Of a stretch of DNA of 64,000 nucleotides, positions 27,908 to 37,293 are shown one piece after another. Numbering within the stretch: the first letter of the stretch is position 1; each line of letters starts with the position of its first letter. Source of the stretch: Pelagicoccus mobilis (GTDB lineage: Bacteria > Verrucomicrobiota > Verrucomicrobiia > Opitutales > Opitutaceae); NCBI RefSeq assembly GCF_016595505.1, contig NZ_JAENIL010000006.1, forward strand, positions 124,001 to 188,000, written 5' to 3'. The notes under the pieces were generated by a model, which was not told the origin of the DNA, searched no databases, and saw only the letters and a list, made by a program, of their open reading frames with translations. The position numbers and the translations under genes are program-made.

Positions 27908-30900
27908 CTAAAGCTCGTTGACGAAAACATCGTCAAACTCTCCTGAGGTATTGAAACAGAACAAGCCAGCTCCCCCCGAAGTCAGAGACCCATCCGTTGC
28001 CGCTCCAACGAGTCGCCCATCCAGATACGCTCTAATCTCATCTCCATTCACCGTCACGCGAAACTCATAACTGGAGTCCTCATTCAGAACAACATCAGGC
28101 ATATCCCACAGGATCGTCTGCACTCCATTGACCTTTTTAAGCAAAACAAGCTCCTCAGTAGCGTCCCGATAAATTAAAGTATAGCGATTATCGCTATCTG
28201 AATATCGGACATTGATGCCTATCGAATTGCTGCTCCCGTTAAACACCTTCGGCGTGACTTCGACAGCGACCTCGTAATCGGTCCACTGAATGCTGTCCAA
28301 CGTAGCGAATGCAGATCCACTCGTCGCATTCTGCTGATATTCTCCGGATCCGCTAACCACCCAAGTGCCGTTGGTTGTGCTCCAATCAGCAGCACTGCCT
28401 GAACTAAAGTCATCAGAGTACTTCCCCTTTCGTAGATCGAAGTTATCAAAGGTAGCTTGCGTGCCAAACGTAAACAGACCGACCTTACCTACATCGAGAG
28501 ACGTATTGGTATCCTCTACCTCAAGTTCGAGAGAGTGATCGATGAATAGCTTCAAATTCTGACCAACTACTCCAAACTCAAATAGATAATTTTGGCCAGT
28601 ATTCAGAGAATAAGACTTACTAGCGAGGGTTGTCTGAACGCCCCCAACTTTTCTTTGAATAAGCAACTCTCCCGAATTATGGCGATAGAGAGCTGTATAG
28701 CGATTATTGTTATCAACGTACCTCGCCAAGACGCCGACTGAATTACTGCTTCCATTGAAAGTCACGGGCGTCACTTCAGTGATAACGTGGCAGTCCCCCA
28801 AGCTCGCGCTGCCTCGCACTGAAACCGAGCTGCCGTTGGTGGCATCCTGACTATAGCGATAAGGTGAAGTCTGAACGCTCCAAGTCCCCTGAACCTCAGT
28901 CCAACTACCTGCTCCGCCTTCAAAACCATCAATGAAAATCTGGTTTTCAGGCGCAGGGAGCGTCCTATCTAAACCCTCGAACTGAGTGACATATGTATGA
29001 TTCGCCCGGTACGCCAGAGCAGGTGATATCTCCACCGTCAAATTTGCATATAGCTGCTTCAAATCAAACATCGGACTGCCATATTGCCGCATCGCTCCAT
29101 AATTGTTGAGAACGATCCCCGATCGATTGGAAATATCAACGACTTCCTGCAAAAACGTTTCCGTCAAAGGAGCAGAAGAGACAAAATCGTCCCACTCCAA
29201 CTTTGGTACAGGATTAACATAGCAAGCCTGAACGTACTCCTTATTCGTTGTGATGCCGAGCTTAACACTCGCTGGCAATGCAGAGCTTGAAAGGAATGAG
29301 GAATCGATAGCTTGACTTATCCAAGTCTTGGCAACACGGGCCTCAGACCACTCAGTTGAAATCAACGGTTTGTCCGCCCTATTCTTCAAGTATGCTATTT
29401 TATTCTCAACATCTTGCGTCAACGCTTCATGCATGTGCAAATCGATGAAGTCGATATTCGAATCTGAGTTTGCCCAATCAATCATAGCATCCAGGAAGAC
29501 GCCCGCCACAGAAGAGCGGTAACTAGCTTCATCATGAAACGCTTTGAGAGCTCCATCCATACTTCCCGAAGAAATCTTCAAATGGCCAAGACTGGAACTA
29601 TTGGCAGGATCCGTAATGGTGTCACGAACCCTCTGAGCAACCTTCTTCATCCATTCGATTGCGGGAAAATCTCCATTTGTATCTGGTGTCCGATCCGCGC
29701 TTGAAAACTTGTAGTTCGGCTCGTTCTCCACAGCTACAATTGAATAGTTAGAGCCTACCTTTTCGACAAACTCCTCGATCAAATCCAAAACATCAGACTC
29801 GGATGGATCAGAGGTACTGGTCGGTATCGAAATTTTACCGCCAACTGCAGTCCTAGGATCAAAGCCGGAAACAGTTAATACAGCAGGCACATTCTCATCC
29901 CCAATTCCAATGTCATTGGAAAATGGAGTCGCATACGATGTCGACCATCCCGCATCGTCTGACGAAGAAGAAAAAGCGTTTGAATATAAAACCGTACCGG
30001 ATCCAATCTCCGAAACGACAATATCATCGAAAGAAGCATCCGCCCTAAAAGTTGAAAGCCCTATCCCGCCCTCTTGGAGATCGCCATCCGAGTAGGTCAA
30101 CTTCAGTACCCCGTCCCGATAGACCTCAATAGTCTCGTTCGTCGCGTCCGCTACCACCTTATAGTCATAAAACTGGTTCACATTGATTGGATCATCTACA
30201 CTCGCGACCAACTGCTGCACATTCGTCGCGCTGATCAGTTTCGATAACGATACCTCACTCGAGCTTACAGATACCTTATAGGATCCCGTAGACGTATTGA
30301 AAACGCTAAAACCCGCTTCCGATCCATCGTTAATTCGTAGGGATAATTCCAATTCGTAATCAGTCCAATCATTTGGAATCGGATGATAGTACGCCGACGA
30401 TGAGCTGTAGGGAAAAGGTTGCGTGTAAACGCCACTAGACACGCTCCACACATCGTTTACAGTATCCCTATTACTGGCCGCTACTTGATCGGACAGTCCA
30501 AGCATATTGATAAATCTTCTCGTGGTTTCGGCTCCCAAATCGCCGATTGCGGAAGCCGGAGACGCATTAAAAAGTCCAGTCTCAAGACGCAACACGTCCA
30601 CATTGTCGACATAAAACTTCAACGGTCCGAGCTCGGATGTTATAAGTAAGTAGAGGTCATCAGGGCTGTCATTTGTATCGAACGAATAGGTGCCACTCAG
30701 GTAGTGCCAGTCGCTCCCACTGTCTGAGATCGAAAGATTTATATCACCATCCGCAGGATATTCGATGCCATTTACGTCGGCGAAGATCCGAGCTGCGATT
30801 CGACCTTCGGTTTCGGTCGAGTCCAGTTTCACCCGGGCGGTGACCAGATAGCTTCGACCCAGTTGCATTTTGCCATTTAGAGACTGCTTTAGGCCAGAAG

Positions 30901-31135
30901 CCGCGTCCGGCGTATCAATCAACGCCGCTTTCGCGCCTGCGTATACGTTTCCAGTTGTCGAGGTGATTGAAACGGTCGCGGTTCCCTCTGCTGACCAGTG
31001 ATTCAAATCGGTCGCATCCTCAAATCCGTCGTTATCTAAGACCGAGGAAACTGAGACAATGGAAGCGTTGGTGGCGGATGGCGTGAACAACATAGCCAAC
31101 GCAGTCGTCCAAAGGAGCTGAGCAATTTTCTTCAT
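27908..31135 (-). CDS. Exported modular glycosidase: CBM4-like, clan GH-A-like barrel, LamG-like tails
   Basis: A 1075-residue protein with a signal peptide ending TNA (residue 24). Residues 30-185 resemble a CBM4/9-type binding module (DNDGFEDATDLNHW ... LKFYVDNVDVLRL). Residues about 222-380 are a LamG/DUF1080-like jelly roll. Residues 385-700 look like part of a clan GH-A barrel, with VENEPNY (Glu472, expected acid/base) and LISTEWSEAR (Glu595, expected nucleophile). Two more jelly-roll modules follow (about 735-900 and 905-1075), each with SSNS.G...RY.D..NRYT. The specificity is unknown; neighbours suggest a sulfated polysaccharide. The leader is a run of C and A tracts with no Shine-Dalgarno. 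It lies 150 bp downstream of the sulfatase gene. Confidence 0.75.
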   Translation of the reverse strand: MKKIAQLLWTTALAMLFTPSATNASIVSVSSVLDNDGFEDATDLNHWSAEGTATVSITSTTGNVYAGAKAALIDTPDAASGLKQSLNGKMQLGRSYLVTARVKLDSTETEGRIAARIFADVNGIEYPADGDINLSISDSGSDWHYLSGTYSFDTNDSPDDLYLLITSELGPLKFYVDNVDVLRLETGLFNASPASAIGDLGAETTRRFINMLGLSDQVAASNRDTVNDVWSVSSGVYTQPFPYSSSSAYYHPIPNDWTDYELELSLRINDGSEAGFSVFNTSTGSYKVSVSSSEVSLSKLISATNVQQLVASVDDPINVNQFYDYKVVADATNETIEVYRDGVLKLTYSDGDLQEGGIGLSTFRADASFDDIVVSEIGSGTVLYSNAFSSSSDDAGWSTSYATPFSNDIGIGDENVPAVLTVSGFDPRTAVGGKISIPTSTSDPSESDVLDLIEEFVEKVGSNYSIVAVENEPNYKFSSADRTPDTNGDFPAIEWMKKVAQRVRDTITDPANSSSLGHLKISSGSMDGALKAFHDEASYRSSVAGVFLDAMIDWANSDSNIDFIDLHMHEALTQDVENKIAYLKNRADKPLISTEWSEARVAKTWISQAIDSSFLSSSALPASVKLGITTNKEYVQACYVNPVPKLEWDDFVSSAPLTETFLQEVVDISNRSGIVLNNYGAMRQYGSPMFDLKQLYANLTVEISPALAYRANHTYVTQFEGLDRTLPAPENQIFIDGFEGGAGSWTEVQGTWSVQTSPYRYSQDATNGSSVSVRGSASLGDCHVITEVTPVTFNGSSNSVGVLARYVDNNNRYTALYRHNSGELLIQRKVGGVQTTLASKSYSLNTGQNYLFEFGVVGQNLKLFIDHSLELEVEDTNTSLDVGKVGLFTFGTQATFDNFDLRKGKYSDDFSSGSAADWSTTNGTWVVSGSGEYQQNATSGSAFATLDSIQWTDYEVAVEVTPKVFNGSSNSIGINVRYSDSDNRYTLIYRDATEELVLLKKVNGVQTILWDMPDVVLNEDSSYEFRVTVNGDEIRAYLDGRLVGAATDGSLTSGGAGLFCFNTSGEFDDVFVNEL

Positions 31136-31285
31136 GGGGCAATTTTTTTTTGGGGGGGTTGGGGGTTAAGCACTCGGCATGCAGACAGCACGCCGTCATC
31201 TCTTCCACTCCCACAGACATTTAACTATAAACGTCCGGGATACACACACTCTCAGAAGGCTTCGCGTTTCCACAGCGAAACCTGA

Positions 31286-32659
31286 CTAGTCTCTGGTGAC
31301 CAAAACGTTCACTCGACCGATGCCCTTGAAATAGGACTCAAGTTCGGCATCCATATCCTGAACCTTTTCGGGCATTGAGTCTGCAAGGTCGTTCAGCTCG
31401 GAGATGTCATTCTCCAAGTCAAACAATTCGATTCGATTCTCCTCCAGATAGTGAATGGTCTTATATTTTCCTTTACGGACGACGGTGGTTGCATCGTGCA
31501 TCTCCCAAGCAGTTTTAAGGGGAAAGTTGATCACAAGGAGACGATCGGGATCCTCGGACCCGTGAAAGAGTTGAGCACCGAGATCGATGCCTTCCACTCC
31601 CTGTTGGCGTGGCTGCTCACTTCCCGCCAACGCCGCAATCGTAGGCAGCAAATCGTGTGTTATCACCGGTGTATGATTAAAGGTTCCAGATGTGATACCC
31701 GGACCCCGGACAAAAAACGGCACTCTTATACCACCTTCATTCAGGTCCCACTTCCCCATCCTTAACGGATGGTTAAAACTCCGTTCAACATTGGGGATCG
31801 GAGGAAATCCCGGAATAGCTCCGTTGTCCGCCACCACAAAGACATATGTTTCGTCGTGGATCCCAAGCTGTTCAATGCGCTCCATGAGTATTCCAATACC
31901 ATTATCGAGATCAGCCGTCATAGCCGCATAATGCACGTTGTCGTGAATCTCACCGGGTTCCAAATCACTAAATCGAGCGAACTCCTCCGGAGAGCATACT
32001 ACATTGGTATGATTGGCGTAGTAGGAAACCTGCAGGAAGAAGGGGCTACCGTTTTCGTTTTGGCGGGAAATGAAATCCGCTGCTCGGTGGCTCAAACTGT
32101 AGGACAACTTGGGATCCTCCATAACATACTTCACCGTATGTTCCGCCTCTCCCGGGGTCATGAAACCTTCCTTGTTGTCGGTGATCCCATCGCTTTCGTC
32201 GTAGCCCACTAGTGCCGGCATTGTAGCGATGTGCCACTTTCCAAAATGAGCCGTCACATAATCAGGATTCGCAGCTTTGACCGCTTTGGGAAGGCTCCAT
32301 AGAGCCCCGTGATCAATCTTCTTGGCTTCATGCCCAAAGTTGCTGACCCGCCCGAGCTTACTGGGCGACTGCCCATACTGGATCGCATAGCGGGTTGGAG
32401 CGCAAATGGGCGACGAGGAATAACCTTGAGTGAAACGAATTCCAGACTCTGCAATTCCATCGAGATGAGGAGTCTGATAAAAATCGCTCTTCGAATCAGG
32501 CACTCGATCATCCATCTGAACGGACATTCCGTTCCAACCGAAGTCATCTAGCAAGATTAGGACTATATTCGGACTTTCAGAAGCAGACGACGACGTAATC
32601 GTAAAACAGACAAATAGAACCTTAGCAAGATGGACCATACTTTTTCTCAAAAAACTCAT
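31286..32659 (-). CDS. Exported S1-family sulfatase
   Basis: A 457-residue arylsulfatase-type enzyme with a signal peptide ending SSSASES. Metal-site residues are in NIVLILLDDFGWNG near 31-44; the formylglycine motif is PICAPTRYAIQYG with Cys86 (C-x-P-T-R). HFGKWHIA near 142 and VADNGAIPG near 275 complete the active site. It requires maturation by a formylglycine-generating enzyme not present in the window. It is the third gene of a probable operon: TonB receptor, sulfatase, sulfatase (gaps of 64 and 50 bp). It presumably removes sulfate esters from glycans in the periplasm or outside. Confidence 0.9.
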   Translation of the reverse strand: MSFLRKSMVHLAKVLFVCFTITSSSASESPNIVLILLDDFGWNGMSVQMDDRVPDSKSDFYQTPHLDGIAESGIRFTQGYSSSPICAPTRYAIQYGQSPSKLGRVSNFGHEAKKIDHGALWSLPKAVKAANPDYVTAHFGKWHIATMPALVGYDESDGITDNKEGFMTPGEAEHTVKYVMEDPKLSYSLSHRAADFISRQNENGSPFFLQVSYYANHTNVVCSPEEFARFSDLEPGEIHDNVHYAAMTADLDNGIGILMERIEQLGIHDETYVFVVADNGAIPGFPPIPNVERSFNHPLRMGKWDLNEGGIRVPFFVRGPGITSGTFNHTPVITHDLLPTIAALAGSEQPRQQGVEGIDLGAQLFHGSEDPDRLLVINFPLKTAWEMHDATTVVRKGKYKTIHYLEENRIELFDLENDISELNDLADSMPEKVQDMDAELESYFKGIGRVNVLVTRD

Positions 32660-32709
32660 AATTTTATAACTCAGGAAAACATACTATATATAAAACATCT
32701 TGTTCGCTG

Positions 32710-34206
32710 CTAATTGAGCCCATCAAAGTCTAAAATCTCTTTCAAAAGCTCAATATCTCCTTCTGCTTCGACCGCCTCAAGATAGGCGATTAATTCGAGG
32801 AGCATTCTTCGCCGAACCTGAGGAAAGACTATCGACAAATCATTGGATTCATCAGGATCTTCATCGAGATCGAAGAGCTCGACCCCTCGCGTATCCCAAT
32901 TCACAATCAACTTGTACTTCCCAGCCCTCAAAGCAGATTGCGGTTCCGTTTTATTCTTAGGGCGATGAAAGACTAAGCCAGGTCCCGGTCGTTCAATACT
33001 TCCCCCTTCTGGATCCAAAAGCAAAGAGCGGAAGCTTGCAGCATCTATCTCCCCAGAAATTGGAAAAGCCCCTCCAGCTAGGTCATATAGAGTTGACCAT
33101 AGATCGTATCCAACAATCGATTCCAGGGAGTGACTTCCCTTCGGGACGCCCGGTCCGGAGACAATAAACGGAACCCTAATACCACCCTCGTACAGCGAGT
33201 GCTTAGAACCCCTTAGCGGATGACTGCGATCAAGGCGGTCACGCTCCAACTCCGACCGATACTTCTCCGGAAGAACCTCACCCCCATTGTCCGAAGTAAA
33301 GAACACAAACGTATTCTCATCAAGCCCAAGAGCAGTAAGCGTATCCAGAATCATACCGATCCCATCGTCCATATCTTCAGTCATAGGAGCAATGCCGTCG
33401 CTAGCCTGGACGGGGATCAGTCCCTTCTTTTTATATTTCTCCAATGTCGCTAGTCTCGCCTTGGCAGCCGTATGCACTGCATAATAGCTGACTTGCATAT
33501 AGAAGGGACGTTCCGATTCGTTCTGCTCCTTCAAAAAGCGACAAGCCCGTTCCGAAACGGAGAAGGTCAGTTTCGGATCATCAAGCACTTCGGTCTTGAA
33601 GTTTCGATGATGGTCAGCAGCCTGCAGACGCTGATGGTAGTATACCCCTGTGTTATTGCCTGTTTTCCCGTCGCTCGCATCATAACCCAATCGATCTGGC
33701 AAACCCGGCTTATGCGATTCCGCGTCAGGAAATGTTCCCGTAAAGACCGAACCCCATTTGCCAAAATGGACACAGTAGTAAGCAGGATCGATTTTCTTCA
33801 ACATCTGGGCAATCGAGAGATGAGGAGCAGGATCGAACGTTCCAAGAAACTCAGTTCCATGCTGGCGAGCCGGCGTCATACCAAACTGGATACTCCTTCG
33901 TGTCGGCGTGCAAAGCGGTGCAGGAGAATACGCATTGGAGAAAACGACCCCATTACTAGCCAGCTTCTCTAAGTTGGGCGTTTCTATGTAATCCGACCTC
34001 GAGCGGCTATCGGCGGGATCCATAGCAACGGATGTGTCACTCCAACCCAAATCGTCCGCTAAAATAAATATAAAGTTTGGACGAGACGACTTACCTTCGC
34101 ACGAGACTCCTACAACGACACAGGCAAATAAAGAGGCCAACAGAGTACGAGTGTTACGAGCAAAACAAGAGATATTAAAGATATTTTCGGAAAATGAACC
34201 AATCAT
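32710..34206 (-). CDS. Exported S1-family sulfatase
   Basis: A 498-residue sulfatase. A charged/hydrophobic N-terminus (TLLASLFACVVVGVSCEG, about 21-38) is a signal peptide; the Cys could be a weak lipobox, but GVSC is not canonical. NFIFILADDLGWSD binds calcium; LCTPTRRSIQFG carries Cys99, the formylglycine precursor; VHFGKWGS near 145 and FFTSDNGGE near 305 are further active-site blocks. It is related to, but clearly different from, the sulfatase directly downstream, suggesting different sulfate positions. It lies 64 bp after the TonB receptor. Confidence 0.9.
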   Translation of the reverse strand: MIGSFSENIFNISCFARNTRTLLASLFACVVVGVSCEGKSSRPNFIFILADDLGWSDTSVAMDPADSRSRSDYIETPNLEKLASNGVVFSNAYSPAPLCTPTRRSIQFGMTPARQHGTEFLGTFDPAPHLSIAQMLKKIDPAYYCVHFGKWGSVFTGTFPDAESHKPGLPDRLGYDASDGKTGNNTGVYYHQRLQAADHHRNFKTEVLDDPKLTFSVSERACRFLKEQNESERPFYMQVSYYAVHTAAKARLATLEKYKKKGLIPVQASDGIAPMTEDMDDGIGMILDTLTALGLDENTFVFFTSDNGGEVLPEKYRSELERDRLDRSHPLRGSKHSLYEGGIRVPFIVSGPGVPKGSHSLESIVGYDLWSTLYDLAGGAFPISGEIDAASFRSLLLDPEGGSIERPGPGLVFHRPKNKTEPQSALRAGKYKLIVNWDTRGVELFDLDEDPDESNDLSIVFPQVRRRMLLELIAYLEAVEAEGDIELLKEILDFDGLN

Positions 34207-34270
34207 TTTAATCAGAAATTGAGCGGCTACTATACGCAGCCGCTACAAGTATTATCCAAATGTTAACCTA

Positions 34271-36754
34271 CTAGTAATTGACGCTGAATCTCAATCGATA
34301 GCTGCTTCGAGGAATCAAGCGACCAAAGTTCGGCCCCGGCCCCATAGCGAACTCGTCTGTAACATTGGAGAAGTTGAGTTGAGTCCTATAGGTCAACTTT
34401 TCAGTTTTCCAACTATACCCGGCAAAGAGATTCACCAAGGTCCTGCCCGCAGAATAGGTACCTCCACTCCCTTGTTGCGGAGCTCGACTATGGCGGCCAC
34501 TCAAATAATCAGCAGTACCCCCAACGAACAGCCCCTTGAGGCGACCTTCATTAAAGCGATAGCGAGTATAGAGATTAAACATATCTTCCGGAGAATTAGG
34601 CAGGACTCGACCTTCGGCAAACGGATTGGTGTCGTCACTTACGAGCTTAGCATCTAAGTTCGTATACGTCATGCGAATACTCCAATTCTCAACCGGCGTC
34701 GCAGTAACTTCTAACTCAACGCCTTTGGCCTCTTCCTCTCCAGACTGAATCTGAAACTCATCGAGCCTGAGAAAGGTGTCTCCGTCATTGGCGGCCAAGT
34801 AAGCGGCAATATCCTCATCACTCGTATTTGGAAGAAATTGGCCGACGTTATCAGAATTAACCAACACAACAATATTTCGAATGAGATTGTTGTTTGTATT
34901 TTCGAAGTAAGCGGCGCCGAAAGTCACCTTGCCGTCAAAAACACTCCCCTTAATCCCGAATTCGCGACCTTCCCCGAAGAGCGGTTCGGCGAGAACAACT
35001 TCATTGTCCGCCAGGTCAGGGTCTAAAACGCCATCTCCATTGAAGTCGCCATCAAAGGCGTTACCGTCCGGATCCGGTAGATTGATCCCTCTAAACTGAG
35101 GCTCAAAGGATTCTGCATAGTTCGCGTAAAAATGCAGTTTTTCAGGGACAACTCCGAACACCACTCCCACCTGTTCGATCGAGGAAGAGTCCTCTACACT
35201 ATCCACAGTGTAGCGTTCCGGTCCTTGAGCCAAGGCTACCGCATCCGTTCCAAGCGTGCTCGAATCGTAATCGCTATTTCTATAGCCATAGGTTAGCGTA
35301 AGTCTATCATCAAGAAAATGACCAGAAGCGTAAATATAATGATCCTTAGAGCTGCCCTCCGTTCCGTCATTGTCGCGTAGCAAACCGTAACCTTCAATTT
35401 CTGGAGTTTCAGGATCGTCTACTACATATTGTTCCGCGGTTGGAGCATCCCAGACCCAAGTAGCAGGATCTGAAAACACGGATCGCCTACCGGGCGAACG
35501 ATAATTCCCCGTACGGCCCTCCGGGCCTATATTACCCGCTCGAGAGCGGAAGAACCAAAAGTCTTGAGTGTTGTGATCGAAGCCAGGCATTATTTGGAAG
35601 CGGCCCCATTCGGTATCATATTTCGCCAATAGGTTAATTTGCAGATTCTCATTGGATCCCATTTGATTCCCAGAGTCCCAGACTGGCCCCTGACTTGACC
35701 CGTAATTCGGATGGTCAGGCAAATCAACCGGTCGAAGATTCCCATTGAAATACACCGCAGGCAGGCCTGTTTGATTGATGTTATCCCAATTAAAATCTTC
35801 TTTTCGGTAGGCAGCCCGCAAACTATAGAATTCATTGAAAGTGTAACGAAGCCGTGCGGACAGAGATTCGTTCGTCCGATTAGCGACACCGCCCCTGTCT
35901 CTCTGATTGTAGCCTAACACAGGGAAGTCCGGGTCAATTTCATCCATTTCCCGACCAAACTCGTCAACATATGTTCTGCGCTTGTAGCCCGAACGATAGG
36001 CGATACCTTCTTGATCAACCTCCGAGTCATAATAGGTAAGCAAAAGATTGCCTTTCTTATCAGCGAAATCCGTTTCGAGCATCGTTGTAAGTTGCTGAAT
36101 CGAGCGCTCGGCTCCAATCAGCTCATAACCTCTTTCCTCCCAGTTACCGAATACGAGAAACCGAACATTTTCGGATATTGGACCTGTAACTTCAGCTTCG
36201 ACCCGATTGTGACCGAACTCACCCAAAGTATAGGCGACCTTCCCACCCATCTTGGATCGAGGCGTCTTAGTGATGTAGTTTATCACTCCCCCAGGAGGAA
36301 CTGATCCATACAGTAGCGAGGAAGGCCCCTTCACAACCTCAACACGCGCAACGGAACCGGTTGGAATCGAAAAATCCGTTCCCACTTTGAACCCGTCAAC
36401 AAAGTTGAATTGAGTTGGAAATCCCCGCAGACGTACCTGCCCGTTCGAAAGTCCGTTAAAATTGCCACTTCCTTCGCCAGTGACAACATTCCCCGCGAAT
36501 TGAAGCATCTCCTCAGGGTCCACAGCCAGAACGTCCTCAATAAGCTGATCAGTGAGAACGTTCACCGAAAACGGTAAATCAATTATGTCAGAAGCGAAAC
36601 GCGTCGAGCTGATCGACTGTTGGACCTGGACCGTCTCGACTTTGCTTTCAACTGTAAAAGGATCAAGTATGAAGAGCTCGCCATCATCGGTCTGAGCTTC
36701 CGCAGAAGCAAAAGCCAAGGCGGCCGCCAAAAAAAGTCTATAAGTGATATTCAT
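34271..36754 (-). CDS. TonB-dependent outer-membrane receptor
   Basis: An 827-residue receptor with signal peptide (about 1-20, SAEAQ), a mature N-terminus FILDPFTVESKVE, and a plug with VRLRGFPTQFNFVDGF, VARVEVVKGPSSLLYG and PPGGVINYITKTP. The barrel ends SYRLRFSVNY with the expected C-terminal aromatic. It heads an operon with two exported sulfatases, which suggests uptake of oligosaccharides released from a sulfated glycan. It is divergent from the LacI regulator at 37294; a minus-strand -10-like TAATAT lies about 30 bp before the start. The leader is A/T-rich with no Shine-Dalgarno. Confidence 0.92.
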   Translation of the reverse strand: MNITYRLFLAAALAFASAEAQTDDGELFILDPFTVESKVETVQVQQSISSTRFASDIIDLPFSVNVLTDQLIEDVLAVDPEEMLQFAGNVVTGEGSGNFNGLSNGQVRLRGFPTQFNFVDGFKVGTDFSIPTGSVARVEVVKGPSSLLYGSVPPGGVINYITKTPRSKMGGKVAYTLGEFGHNRVEAEVTGPISENVRFLVFGNWEERGYELIGAERSIQQLTTMLETDFADKKGNLLLTYYDSEVDQEGIAYRSGYKRRTYVDEFGREMDEIDPDFPVLGYNQRDRGGVANRTNESLSARLRYTFNEFYSLRAAYRKEDFNWDNINQTGLPAVYFNGNLRPVDLPDHPNYGSSQGPVWDSGNQMGSNENLQINLLAKYDTEWGRFQIMPGFDHNTQDFWFFRSRAGNIGPEGRTGNYRSPGRRSVFSDPATWVWDAPTAEQYVVDDPETPEIEGYGLLRDNDGTEGSSKDHYIYASGHFLDDRLTLTYGYRNSDYDSSTLGTDAVALAQGPERYTVDSVEDSSSIEQVGVVFGVVPEKLHFYANYAESFEPQFRGINLPDPDGNAFDGDFNGDGVLDPDLADNEVVLAEPLFGEGREFGIKGSVFDGKVTFGAAYFENTNNNLIRNIVVLVNSDNVGQFLPNTSDEDIAAYLAANDGDTFLRLDEFQIQSGEEEAKGVELEVTATPVENWSIRMTYTNLDAKLVSDDTNPFAEGRVLPNSPEDMFNLYTRYRFNEGRLKGLFVGGTADYLSGRHSRAPQQGSGGTYSAGRTLVNLFAGYSWKTEKLTYRTQLNFSNVTDEFAMGPGPNFGRLIPRSSYRLRFSVNY

Positions 36755-36887
36755 CTTAACTGTTTTTTTAGTTTAATAGGTATATTATGCAGTTCTTTTA
36801 TCTCCCCCTAAAACAGGAGATGCTCAAACCGCTGAAGTATTTTTCAATAAATAGAGAGATCTATCGGGTCTCCATGCACTTAGTTAT

Positions 36888-36952
36888 CTTTTATATAAAA
36901 GGGCTTTCCCCATAAGATAGCAGGCGGGTGAACAACATCGATAAGATCGATG
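36888..36952. promoter_or_regulatory. Candidate operators between TonB receptor and LacI gene
   Basis: CATCGAT-AAG-ATCGATG (36936-36952) is a perfect 7-3-7 inverted repeat, a size usual for LacI-family operators. CTTTTATATAAAAG (36888-36901) is another perfect palindrome, though A/T-rich. Both lie in the 540-bp divergent region 36755-37293, which holds no gene. The link with the LacI protein is inferred from position. Confidence 0.4.
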
Positions 36953-37293
36953 CAAGCAATAGTCGGAACTGAGGGTATTTTCATATACTTCGTGATATAG
37001 TTTGTTTTTTAGGTACAAAGTTACAATTGCCTCACTCCCAATTTCTCAGGCACGGACTAATCACGGACCAATGATCAAGGTGGCGCGTACAGATTCGGAA
37101 CCTTTGTTGAAGTCTCATGCGATTAGGGGCGGGGTGGGCTTGCACTGCCAAGAACTTGGAGAGGCAGCACTCCACCATTAAGACTGAGCTCAAGCAGTCA
37201 GTGCGATGCCGCCTTGACTTTAACATTAAATATTCCACGGTCGGCTCGATAAACAACCACAGAGCAGACCCCGCAAGCAGTAGCTCTCCCCTT

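Noticed and set aside
36800-36812. GGGGGAGATA before the TonB receptor at 36754 as another copy of promoter element A/B
   Set aside because: The upstream CCCC half is missing and the distance to the -10-like TAATAT is 16 rather than 24 bases from the G-run.
37117-37293. Longer N-terminus of the LacI regulator
   Set aside because: The extra 59 residues carry no family features and precede the usual N-terminal HTH; the ATG at 37294 fits LacI proteins.
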